DNA from: Brevibacterium yomogidense
GTDB lineage: Bacteria > Actinomycetota > Actinomycetes > Actinomycetales > Brevibacteriaceae
Direction: 5' to 3'
Assembly: GCF_016107685.1 (NCBI RefSeq)
Contig: NZ_JABASY010000001.1
Location: 524,187-588,186, forward strand
DNA length: 64,000 nucleotides
Shown: positions 23,868 to 31,128 of the stretch, one piece after another
How the letters are laid out: each line of letters starts with the position of its first letter
How positions within the stretch are numbered: position 1 is the first letter of the stretch
Position numbers and translations under genes: made by a program
The notes under the pieces: generated by a model
The model's database searches: none
What the model saw: only the letters and a program-made list of their open reading frames with translations
Told to the model about the DNA's origin: nothing

Positions 23868-25139
23868 TCAGTCGATGAACACCATCGAGAGAACGGGAAC
23901 GAAGCTCACGAGTAGTCCGACGGCGACGAGGAGTATGAATCCCGGCGCGACGGAGACGATCGCTTCGCCGGTCTTCACCTTGGCTACGTTCGCCGCGATG
24001 AAGAGGTTGACGCCCAGCGGAGGTGTGATGAAGCCGAATGAGAGGACGACGACGATGATCACGCCGATGTGGACCGGGTCCAGCCCCGCGAGTGAAAGCA
24101 CTGGGACGAGGATCGGCGCGGTGATCGTGACGGCAGCGATCGTTTCCATGAAGGTGCCGAGCAGGAGCAGAAGGAGATTGACGAGCAGAATGATGACGAA
24201 CGGGTTTGTCGAGACTGCAGACAATGCGGAGATGATCGCTTCCGGCGCGTTCTCGATTGTGAGGACTCGGCCGAAGATTGCTGCCGCGGCCACGATGAAC
24301 ATGAGCGCACTGGTCGTGAGAGTCGCGCTGACGAATGTCTCCACCAACGGCTGAAAGGGCAGCTCACGATAGATGAGAGCCGCAAGCACGACGCCATAGA
24401 CGACCGCGACCACTGCGGCTTCGGTGGGGGTGAAGATGCCGCCGTAGATGCCACCGAGGATGATGACCGGCAGCATGATGCCGCCTTTCGCGCTGTTGAG
24501 CGCGCGCAATCGCTTTCGCCACGTAGCTTTCGGCGCGCTCGGAATGCTGTTGCGCTTGGCGTGGACGACCGCCCAGGCGATGAGCACCAGGCCCATGAGG
24601 ATTCCGGGGACCACGGCGGCGAGGAAGAGGTCGCCGATGCTGGTCCCCGTGACGACGCCGTAGATGACGAGCGGGATGCTTGGCGGTATGACGACACCAA
24701 TGGTTCCCGACGCGGCGATGAGTGCCGCGGAGAAACGGCGTGAGTAGCCGAGCCGCACCATCTCCGGGATCATGATCCCGCCGACGGCCGCGACGGTGGC
24801 AGGGCCAGATCCTGAGATTGCGGAGAAGAACATGGCGGTGAGCACCGCTGCAACGCCGACCCCGCCGGGTATGTGCCCCACGAGCGAGTTCGCGATCTCG
24901 AACAACCGGCGGGAGATTCCTCCTCGACCCATGACAAGGCCGGCGAGGATGAAGAAGGGGACGGCCATGATGGGGAACGAGTCGTTGGCCGTGGTGAGAG
25001 TCTGAGCGGCCATGCCGACGGAGATCCCGGGATTGAAGAGGACGATGACGGCCAGTACCGATGCGAGCAGCCCGTAGGCGATCGGAAGACCGAATGCCAG
25101 AGTGACGATGAGGATGAGAAGGAGCGCGGTGAGCGTCAT
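23868..25139 (-). CDS. dctM: TRAP transporter large permease subunit (DctM type)
   Basis: A 423-aa DctM protein with about 12 helices. Typical motifs are ILAGLVMGRGGISRRLFEIANSLVGHIPGG, ISGSGPATVAAVGGIMIPEM, ASGTIGVVIPPSIPLVIYG and, late, FGFITPPLGVNLFIAANVA. The start is ATG 25139, two bases from the dctQ stop. It is the ion-coupled translocation subunit for import of an organic or sugar acid, and works with the adjacent DctQ and DctP. Confidence 0.92.
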   Translation of the reverse strand: MTLTALLLILIVTLAFGLPIAYGLLASVLAVIVLFNPGISVGMAAQTLTTANDSFPIMAVPFFILAGLVMGRGGISRRLFEIANSLVGHIPGGVGVAAVLTAMFFSAISGSGPATVAAVGGIMIPEMVRLGYSRRFSAALIAASGTIGVVIPPSIPLVIYGVVTGTSIGDLFLAAVVPGILMGLVLIAWAVVHAKRNSIPSAPKATWRKRLRALNSAKGGIMLPVIILGGIYGGIFTPTEAAVVAVVYGVVLAALIYRELPFQPLVETFVSATLTTSALMFIVAAAAIFGRVLTIENAPEAIISALSAVSTNPFVIILLVNLLLLLLGTFMETIAAVTITAPILVPVLSLAGLDPVHIGVIIVVVLSFGFITPPLGVNLFIAANVAKVKTGEAIVSVAPGFILLVAVGLLVSFVPVLSMVFID

Positions 25140-25140
25140 G

Positions 25141-25665
25141 TCATGCCACCTGTCCGTTCGCGGAGCTGCCGGAGCCCGGAGTGAGAGGGCGACGCCACAG
25201 CGCGACACTCGACTGGACGCCTCGTACCAGTGCGAGCGTCATACCGATCGGGAGTGCCGCGTAGACGACCCACATCGGAAGAGTGAGCGCAGCAGACGTC
25301 TGGCCGAGATCGAGCAGTACGAACGCGATCTGGAATCCCGCGATGAGGATCACCGCATTGATCACGAATGCAACGGCCAGGCATACCTGCTCCGTGACTC
25401 GACGGGCGCGCGGCGGCATCCGGTCCGTGACGATGTCGATCGCAACATGTTCGCCCCGAAGTGTGACGGTGCCGATGCAGAGGAAGATCAGCCAGATGAA
25501 GAGATACCGCGCGAGTTCCTCGCTCCATGACAGTGAGTTCGCGAACACGAAGCGTGAGACCACCTGTGCGAACAGGATGAGCACCATCGCGAACATGAGG
25601 GAGGCCCCCAGCACCTCCTCCGCCGTGAACCGACGCGTACCGAGATCGTCCGTGCTCCAGCTCAT
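25141..25665 (-). CDS. dctQ: TRAP transporter small permease subunit (DctQ type)
   Basis: A 174-aa membrane protein with four helices: LGASLMFAMVLILFAQVVSRFVF, ARYLFIWLIFLCIGTVTL, VCLAVAFVINAVILIAGFQIAFVL and LPMWVVYAALPIGMTLALVRG. The SWSEELARYLFIWLIF signature of DctQ is present. ATGA overlap with the dctP stop indicates coupling. It forms the permease with DctM. Confidence 0.9.
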   Translation of the reverse strand: MSWSTDDLGTRRFTAEEVLGASLMFAMVLILFAQVVSRFVFANSLSWSEELARYLFIWLIFLCIGTVTLRGEHVAIDIVTDRMPPRARRVTEQVCLAVAFVINAVILIAGFQIAFVLLDLGQTSAALTLPMWVVYAALPIGMTLALVRGVQSSVALWRRPLTPGSGSSANGQVA

Positions 25666-26738
25666 CGTGCCGCCTCCACTGCTGTGTCGAGGTCGTCGAC
25701 CTGCTCATCGCCCAACAGCCCGCGTACGAAGGGGACTGCGGCCCCCTTCATGAGGTCGCCGAACTCCGCTCGCTGGTCATCGTCGAGTTCGGTGATCTCC
25801 AGGCCGGCATCCTCGATAGTGCGGAAGGCCTCCTCTTCGTCGATCACCGATTGTTCGCGGCAGTAGGCGACCGATTCCGCCCCCACCGCTTCGACCAGGT
25901 CCTGCAGGTCGTGGGGGAGTCGATCGAAGAATGCCTTCGAGAGGATGAGGGGTGAGGGGGTGTAGACGTGGTTCGACATCACGAGCGCCTCCTGCACCTC
26001 GTAGAACTTCTGGGCGACGATCAGGGGGAGTGGATTCTCCTGAGCGTCGATGGTTCCCTGCTGAAGGCCTGTGTAGACCTCTGTGAATGCCATCGGGGTC
26101 GCGCTGGCACCCACGGCTCTCCAGGCGCGAATCTGTGTCGTGTTCTCCAGCGTGCGGATCTTGACTCCCCGCACGTCCTCCGGAGAGGTGATGCCGGTGC
26201 GGTGAGAGGTCAGATTGCGAAAGCCGTTCTCCCAGTAGCCGAGTCCTTTGAGCCGCACGTCCTCGAGCCGGGTGAGCAGTGCGGTGCCGTACTCGCCGTC
26301 GAGGACGTTGTATGCATGTTCGCGGTCATCGAACAGGTACGGGATGTCCCAGACATTCATCGAGGGGGAGAAAGCGGCCAGAGGTGATGACGACGGCGCC
26401 GAGAGCTGGATGTTGTCGAGCTGGATCGCCTCGGTGAGTTCACGATCCCCTCCGAACACCCCGTTGGGGAAGAGCTTCATCGCGATGCGTCCGTCGCTGC
26501 CCTCCTCGATGCGCTCCTTGAAGAGTTCGAATGAGCGGTGCATGAAGTGGTCGGTCGATGTCGCATGCGCTGCGACGAGGGTGAATTCAGCGGAATCCGG
26601 ATCGGCCACACCGCACCCGACCAGTCCGGCCGCCGCAGATGCAGAGAACAGCCCGAGTGCGGACCTGCGCGAGAAGGAACGACGCACCATCGGGTGCGGA
26701 AGTCCACGGCACGGCATCCCGCTTGTAGAAGCAGACAT
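25662..26738 (-). CDS. dctP: TRAP transporter substrate-binding protein (DctP type), Tat/lipoprotein
   Basis: A 358-aa DctP-family protein. The N-terminus reads RRSFSRRSALGLFSASAAAGLVGC, a twin-arginine-like export signal ending in lipobox LVGC. Binding-protein motifs include FMHRSFELFKERIEEGSDGRIAMKLFPNGVFGGDRELTEAIQ and TEVYTGLQQGTIDAQENPL. AAGGAGATA precedes two adjacent ATGs; the second (26738) has the better spacing. It captures the solute for DctQM and is the first gene of the five-gene minus-strand operon, read from the ACGGTTAACCGT operator. Confidence 0.9.
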   Translation of the reverse strand: MSASTSGMPCRGLPHPMVRRSFSRRSALGLFSASAAAGLVGCGVADPDSAEFTLVAAHATSTDHFMHRSFELFKERIEEGSDGRIAMKLFPNGVFGGDRELTEAIQLDNIQLSAPSSSPLAAFSPSMNVWDIPYLFDDREHAYNVLDGEYGTALLTRLEDVRLKGLGYWENGFRNLTSHRTGITSPEDVRGVKIRTLENTTQIRAWRAVGASATPMAFTEVYTGLQQGTIDAQENPLPLIVAQKFYEVQEALVMSNHVYTPSPLILSKAFFDRLPHDLQDLVEAVGAESVAYCREQSVIDEEEAFRTIEDAGLEITELDDDQRAEFGDLMKGAAVPFVRGLLGDEQVDDLDTAVEAAR

Positions 26739-26755
26739 CATTATCTCCTTGCGTT

Positions 26756-26777
26756 CGTTAACGGTTAACCGTGAACG
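26756..26777. promoter_or_regulatory. Operator: ACGGTTAACCGT palindrome between dctP and GntR gene
   Basis: A perfect 12-bp palindrome ACGGTTAACCGT (26761-26772), extended to 22 bp by CGTTA/GAACG flanks with one mismatched pair. It lies in the divergent gap, 18 nt from the dctP ATG. It is the expected site for the adjacent GntR regulator. Confidence 0.6.
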
Positions 26778-26844
26778 ATGTGAGAGAATCGAATCACGCC
26801 TGGGCTGTGACGTCAAGCACTGGCGCTGGATGGTGGGAGGCGGT

Positions 26845-27501
26845 ATGACGGACACGATGCAGATTCGCAATGAGCCCTTGGGTGATCAGGTCGCCCGTGT
26901 GCTGAGGCGCCGGATCCTCTCACGTGAGATCGGCTCCGGTCTGCTGCTCATCGAACAGGCGCTCTCGGAAGAGTTCGGGGTGAGCCGGGGGCCGATTCGG
27001 GACGCGCTCTCGCAGCTGCGTGACGAGGGACTGGTGGCGCCTGCAGGCCGCAGCCACCGGGTTCTCGAGCTCACGGCGGGTGATATCACGGAGGTGTACG
27101 ACATCCGCCACATGCTTGAGCGGCACGCCATCGCTCGATCTCTTCGTGCCGGCGCTGACTTGAGCGCGGCGTCGGCGGCGATCGTGTCGATGCGCGCGGC
27201 GGCGGAAAAGGACGATGCCCTGGCCTTCGGAGTCGCAGATCTCGCCTTCCACCGGTCGTTCCAGGAGGTGAGTGGGCAGAGGCGGCTGTTGGGCGTGTGG
27301 TCGCAGTTCGAGCGGACCATGGAAGCACTGCTTCAGATCAACCCTCATCCGGCTGATGACCTCAGGAGGGCCGCAAGCGAGCACGCCGATCTTCTTGCGG
27401 CTGTGCAGGAGGATGATCCCGCGTGGCCGGAGCTGCTCGAGGTTCATCTGATGGGCGCGGCCAACCGTTTCATCGGGATGTACATGAGCGCGGACTCATG
27501 A
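26845..27501 (+). CDS. GntR/FCD regulator of the TRAP-aldolase module
   Basis: A 218-aa GntR protein. Helix-turn-helix: VARVLRRRILSREIGSGLLLIEQALSEEFGVSRGPIRDALSQLRDEGL. FCD domain: DIRHMLERHAIARSL, DLAFHRSFQEVSGQ and SEHADLLAAVQ. ATG 26845 follows GGGAGGCGG; the long upstream extension is antisense to dctP and rejected. Divergent from dctPQM-aldolase-dehydrogenase and overlapping the PfkB kinase gene by ATGA, it most likely regulates both directions through the palindrome at 26756-26777. Confidence 0.87.
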   Translation: MTDTMQIRNEPLGDQVARVLRRRILSREIGSGLLLIEQALSEEFGVSRGPIRDALSQLRDEGLVAPAGRSHRVLELTAGDITEVYDIRHMLERHAIARSLRAGADLSAASAAIVSMRAAAEKDDALAFGVADLAFHRSFQEVSGQRRLLGVWSQFERTMEALLQINPHPADDLRRAASEHADLLAAVQEDDPAWPELLEVHLMGAANRFIGMYMSADS

Positions 27502-28529
27502 GCGGTGCGCGGATCGTTGTTCTGGGGTCGATCAATGTCGACCTGGGGGTGAGGGTACATGCGTTCCCCGACCCTGGAGAGACCGTCCGCGGTGACGACC
27601 TCAGTATCAGTCCCGGCGGGAAGGGGGCCAACCAAGCGGTTGCTGCTGCACTCGCCGGAGCGGAGGTCTCACTCGTGGGCGCCGTCGGCGCGGATCATCT
27701 CGCAGAAGTCGCACTGTCAGGGCTCAGGCGTGCGGGTGTCGACGTGGGCCAGGTGCGAGAGGTGGAGGGCGTCACCGGCACTGCGCTCATCACGATCGAT
27801 GAAGGGGGAGAGAACACGATCATCGTGTCCCCGGGCGGGAACGGGTTCGTCGACTGCGAGGATGCTGATGTCGCGTGTGATCTCCTGGGTGCCGCAGGGA
27901 TCCTTCTGCTGCAAGGAGAAATTGCCCCTCGGGTGGTGGACCATGCCTGTGTTCGTGCCCGGAGCGCTCCCGGATGCCGGATCGTTCTGAATGCCGCTCC
28001 CGTCACGGGTGTCTCGCCCGCGACGCTGAAGGCTGCAGACCCTCTGGTCGTCAATGAGACGGAAGCTCACGCGATCGTGGAGCGCATGCGGTCGGGAGCT
28101 GGCACGGAGGGCGGGGCCCGGCACGGGGGCGGCACGGGGTCGGTGCGAGCCGACAGCGCGCAGTCGACGAACGCTGACTCCACTGTGAGCGGTTTGGGCA
28201 TGCTGGCATCCGACATCGTCGAGTGGGGCGTGCCGAGCGTTGTGCTGACTCTTGGGGCACGGGGCAGTCTGGTAGCGGAGCGTACGTCAGACGGAGTCGT
28301 TCTCCGTCGCGTCGAATCGGCGTCGGCTGAGGTCGTCGACACGACGGGAGCGGGAGACATGTTCGTCGGCGCGCTCGCCGCCCGCCTCTTGGCCGGCAGC
28401 GACCTCACGGCCGCGGCGCGGGAGGCCTCAGTGCGAGCGGCAGCGACTGTGCGGTTCCGTGGAGCGCAGCCTTCGTACTTCGAAGCAGAGGCCACGCGGA
28501 TCTGTTCCGGATCTTCGCAGTTTCCGTGA
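27498..28529 (+). CDS. PfkB-family (ribokinase-like) carbohydrate kinase
   Basis: A 343-aa PfkB kinase. GSINVDLGVRV and GGKGANQAVAAA form the substrate side, LVVNETEAHAI is the NETE-type metal/ATP motif, and DTTGAGDMFVGAL carries the catalytic Asp and anion hole. Between NETE and the LTLGARGS strand there is an unusual insert of about 35 low-complexity residues (GAGTEGGARHGGGTGSVRAD and onward, residues about 200-235) not expected in ribokinases. It phosphorylates a sugar or sugar acid, perhaps one handled by the neighbouring aldolase. It is the last gene of the block and ends 14 nt before the right direct repeat. Confidence 0.87.
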   Translation: MSGARIVVLGSINVDLGVRVHAFPDPGETVRGDDLSISPGGKGANQAVAAALAGAEVSLVGAVGADHLAEVALSGLRRAGVDVGQVREVEGVTGTALITIDEGGENTIIVSPGGNGFVDCEDADVACDLLGAAGILLLQGEIAPRVVDHACVRARSAPGCRIVLNAAPVTGVSPATLKAADPLVVNETEAHAIVERMRSGAGTEGGARHGGGTGSVRADSAQSTNADSTVSGLGMLASDIVEWGVPSVVLTLGARGSLVAERTSDGVVLRRVESASAEVVDTTGAGDMFVGALAARLLAGSDLTAAAREASVRAAATVRFRGAQPSYFEAEATRICSGSSQFP

Positions 28530-28542
28530 CGCGCAGGGAGAC

Positions 28543-28612
28543 GCGCCCGTCCCCTACTTCTCCGTGATCCCCAGGCCGGAGCCGGTGTCGAAGCGTTCGG
28601 CCAGCTGCGCCC
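28543..28612. repeat. Direct repeat, right copy (3' end of the Panacea-like gene)
   Basis: The intact counterpart of 22001-22070. It covers the last about 19 codons, the TAG stop and 11 nt beyond of the gene at 28554-29255. The 6.47-kb segment between the two copies holds exactly seven genes. Confidence 0.85.
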
Positions 28613-29255
28613 GCAGTCGCTTCGCCTCGGCCTGACGGTCGGCCTCCGCCTTCTCCTCCTCGCCCGGCTGGGAGGGGCCGTCGGCTGCGCCGCTGGCCAC
28701 GGCCTCGGCGAGTGTGCGGAACGCCTCCGTGAGCAGCTGGTCCGGGATCTCCGGGCCCGAGGCGAACGCCGGCCTCCCCGTCGCCGCCGCCTCCGCGTAG
28801 GCGGGGGTGGCCTTCGCCGTGTTGATGAGTGCGCTCGAGTGGACGGTCCCGCGCTGGCCGGGCTTCCCGCCCAGCCCCCAGCTCACGACCGCTTCGACCT
28901 GCAACTCCATCATCTGGTCGTCGGGCAGGCGCAGGCGCTTCGGCAGGGTCTCCGCGAAACGGTTGTGCGCCGCAGGGTCGGTGGGGCCGTGCTGCCACGC
29001 CTCGAACCGCGCGTCGACCACCCGGCGACCGTTCCAGGTTTCCAGCCAGCCCGTCACGAAGAACAGAAGCATCATGGCGCTCGACTTGTCGATCCCCGGC
29101 TCACTGAAGCGGGCGTGGGCGACGACCTGCGCGGCCGTGAGCGTGGTGGGAGTGGAAGGGTCGGCGGGGCCGGGGCGGGGGCCAGCGGGTGCGGTGCCGG
29201 TGGGCGTGCCGTCGCCAGCGGATGCGGATTCGGTGGGGGAGTGCGGAGACGTCAT
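28554..29255 (-). CDS. Panacea/SocA-like (DUF4065) domain protein
   Basis: A 233-aa protein. After a T/P/A-rich N-terminus of about 35 residues, the segment VVAHARFSEPGIDKSSAMMLLFFVTGWLETWNGRRVVDARFEAWQHGPTDP resembles the Panacea/SocA domain: the family pattern has a KLQKLLYF-like helix, then FEAWxxGPVxP. The rest of the domain runs to residue about 150, then a charged E/A/R-rich C-terminus ending AERFDTGSGLGITEK. Panacea proteins are antitoxins or phage/proteolytic adaptors; no toxin gene is adjacent. Start ATG 29255 is chosen, because longer readings enter the CobW promoter. Divergent from CobW. Confidence 0.6.
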   Translation of the reverse strand: MTSPHSPTESASAGDGTPTGTAPAGPRPGPADPSTPTTLTAAQVVAHARFSEPGIDKSSAMMLLFFVTGWLETWNGRRVVDARFEAWQHGPTDPAAHNRFAETLPKRLRLPDDQMMELQVEAVVSWGLGGKPGQRGTVHSSALINTAKATPAYAEAAATGRPAFASGPEIPDQLLTEAFRTLAEAVASGAADGPSQPGEEEKAEADRQAEAKRLRAQLAERFDTGSGLGITEK

Positions 29256-29351
29256 GCGCCCATTGTCCCCCGCGGGCGGTCCCGGTCCGGGCCCGGCCTG
29301 TGCCCTCGGCCCCTGCCCCGGCCTGTGGCCCCGGATCGTCCGGTCGGCCTC

Positions 29352-29365
29352 TATCCTGGGGTGCT
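29352..29365 (+). promoter_or_regulatory. Extended -10 TATCCT placing transcription start at the CobW GTG
   Basis: TATCCT at 29352-29357 ends eight bases before GTG 29366, and no Shine-Dalgarno sequence is present. This arrangement is typical of leaderless actinobacterial mRNAs. It also supports GTG 29366 over longer upstream starts. Confidence 0.45.
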
Positions 29366-30583
29366 GTGAGCCCCAAGCCGTGGACACCCGCCGTGCCCGT
29401 CATCCTCCTGACGGGATTCCTGGGCGCCGGAAAGACGAGCGTCCTCAACCATCTGCTGCGCGACCCCGATTCCCGGGTGGGCGTCGTCGTCAACGACTTC
29501 GGCGACCTCAACGTCGACGCGGGACTGGTCGCCGGTCAGGTCGACGAACCGGTGTCGATCGCCGGTGGCTGCGTGTGCTGTCTCAGCGACACCAGCGCAC
29601 TGGAGGGCGCACTCGTGTCTCTGGCCGACCCCCGTCTGGAGCTGGATGCGATCATCGTCGAGGCGAGCGGCATCGCCGAACCCCTCACGCTCGCGCGGAT
29701 GGTGAGCCAGTGGGGGCGGCACCGCTTCCACCTCGCGGGAGTCGTCGACGTCGTCGACGTGCTCATGCACGGAGAGACCGTCGACACCGACTCCCTGCCG
29801 CCCGTCCGCTACGCGGCGACGACCCTCGTGGTCGTCAACAAGCTCGACGCGCTGCCCGTGGACCAGCGTGCCGCCGCCGTCGATGCGATCCGCCGGCGCG
29901 TCCACCAGCGCAATCCGCGTGTGCTCGTGACGGGGACGGTGTTCGGTCGACTCGACCCGTCCCTCCTCCTCGACACGGGTGACCGCAGGCGGACTCCGCA
30001 GGCGCCCGCAGTCCCGGACGGGTCGACCGCCGCCGAGGTCGTGGAGGGCGAAGCCTCCCGCGCCGGGGCCGACGACGGCGAAGCCGCCTACGACGGGGTG
30101 GCCGAACCCGACTCTTCCCCGGGGGAGGTCGTCCAGGGTGAGCTGCCCGTCTGGGACCTGCTGCGGCAGGAGTACTCCGAGCGGGAGGCCGCCGCACTCG
30201 CGTCGCTCGACCTCGAGGGGGTCCCGCATCGGCACGCCCTGTCCGTCACCGTGCGCCGACCCGGTCTCGTCGACGCGGACGGCGTCATGGACTTCGTCGA
30301 GGACCTCCCGGGCGGCGTCTACCGGGTCAAGGGGACGATCGCGGTGGCCGACGGGAACCGCACCCGCAGGTTCGTCGTGCAGGTGGTGGGCCCCAGCGTG
30401 TACGTGTCCGCCGTGCCGCGTCGCGCTGCCGCCCAGGACGACGGTGCGGAGAGCGCACTCGTGGTGATCGGTGAGGACTTCGACGAGGCCGTGGTGCGGG
30501 CGCGCCTCGCGGCGGCGATGACCGGCACCTCCGCGGGCGACGGCCTGCGCCGACTGGAGAGGTACGTGCACCTCCACAGCTGA
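29366..30583 (+). CDS. CobW/G3E-family GTPase, putative metal chaperone
   Basis: A 405-aa G3E GTPase. P-loop GFLGAGKTSVLNHLL begins near residue 14; GGCVCC is the CxCC metal-binding motif; EASGIAEP and NKLDALP complete the G domain. The C-terminal CobW_C domain follows from about residue 290 (GVYRVKGTIAVADGNRTRRFVVQVVG). Between them is an acidic low-complexity linker of about 50 residues. The family inserts or delivers metals (Zn, Co) to client proteins. The GTG start appears leaderless. No metal-regulated neighbour or Zur site is recognised, so the client is unknown. Confidence 0.87.
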   Translation: MSPKPWTPAVPVILLTGFLGAGKTSVLNHLLRDPDSRVGVVVNDFGDLNVDAGLVAGQVDEPVSIAGGCVCCLSDTSALEGALVSLADPRLELDAIIVEASGIAEPLTLARMVSQWGRHRFHLAGVVDVVDVLMHGETVDTDSLPPVRYAATTLVVVNKLDALPVDQRAAAVDAIRRRVHQRNPRVLVTGTVFGRLDPSLLLDTGDRRRTPQAPAVPDGSTAAEVVEGEASRAGADDGEAAYDGVAEPDSSPGEVVQGELPVWDLLRQEYSEREAAALASLDLEGVPHRHALSVTVRRPGLVDADGVMDFVEDLPGGVYRVKGTIAVADGNRTRRFVVQVVGPSVYVSAVPRRAAAQDDGAESALVVIGEDFDEAVVRARLAAAMTGTSAGDGLRRLERYVHLHS

Positions 30584-31128
30584 AACCCGCACCGCACGCC
30601 CTGCGGAACCCCGCATTTCTGCGGAACGGACCAACCGGGGGACCAAAGGACGAAGAGCGAAGAAGGCACGTCAGGGCTTGTGTCCAGAATGTGCAACGAT
30701 CGTGACTGATCCAGAATTCCGACAATGCACCTTTCGTGTGTAGTCCGCTCGGGAATAGAACGTCTGTTGTCATCATCGCAGATGCCCTGCGGCAATCGCC
30801 CTTTCCTCCGTGACCTATCCCGTACGTGTTTTTACGTAGAGTGCGTGTCTCGGCGCGGCCGGCGGTCGTCCCAGCATCCGGACCCGACGGGTGATTGTGG
30901 TCGTCCGCAGGGGCACTGCGGCTTCCCACGGCCGATTGAGGCCCTCCCACCTCTGGGATACAACTGCGGACATGAGTGCAGAGTTCGGTCGAAGTCTGCA
31001 GGGTGCGCTCGCCTCGGGAATCCCGGGACCGTGCGTCTCCGCACTGCCGGAGCCCGGCCCGCCCCGCGAACGGCTGCGGGAGCCGAGTCATCCTTCCGGC
31101 CGGCTCATCCGATGGTGGAGGTACAGAG
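30584..31128. other. 545-nt intergenic region before the first LAL regulator, lower GC in the middle
   Basis: No convincing gene. It holds a duplicated CTGCGGAAC (30601 and 30619) with a small CCGCA-TTTC-TGCGG hairpin after the CobW stop, then a less GC-rich stretch (30640-30860) with TCCAGAAT twice and TACGTGTTTTTACGTA. Open frames across it are Arg/Cys-rich and unsupported. It is probably a long leader or regulatory region for the downstream LuxR gene. A TACAAC box near 30959 is a weak -10 candidate. Confidence 0.5.

Noticed and set aside
22080-28529. Prophage or integrative conjugative element
   Set aside because: No integrase, phage or conjugation genes; only metabolic and transport genes, so it is described as an inserted metabolic block.
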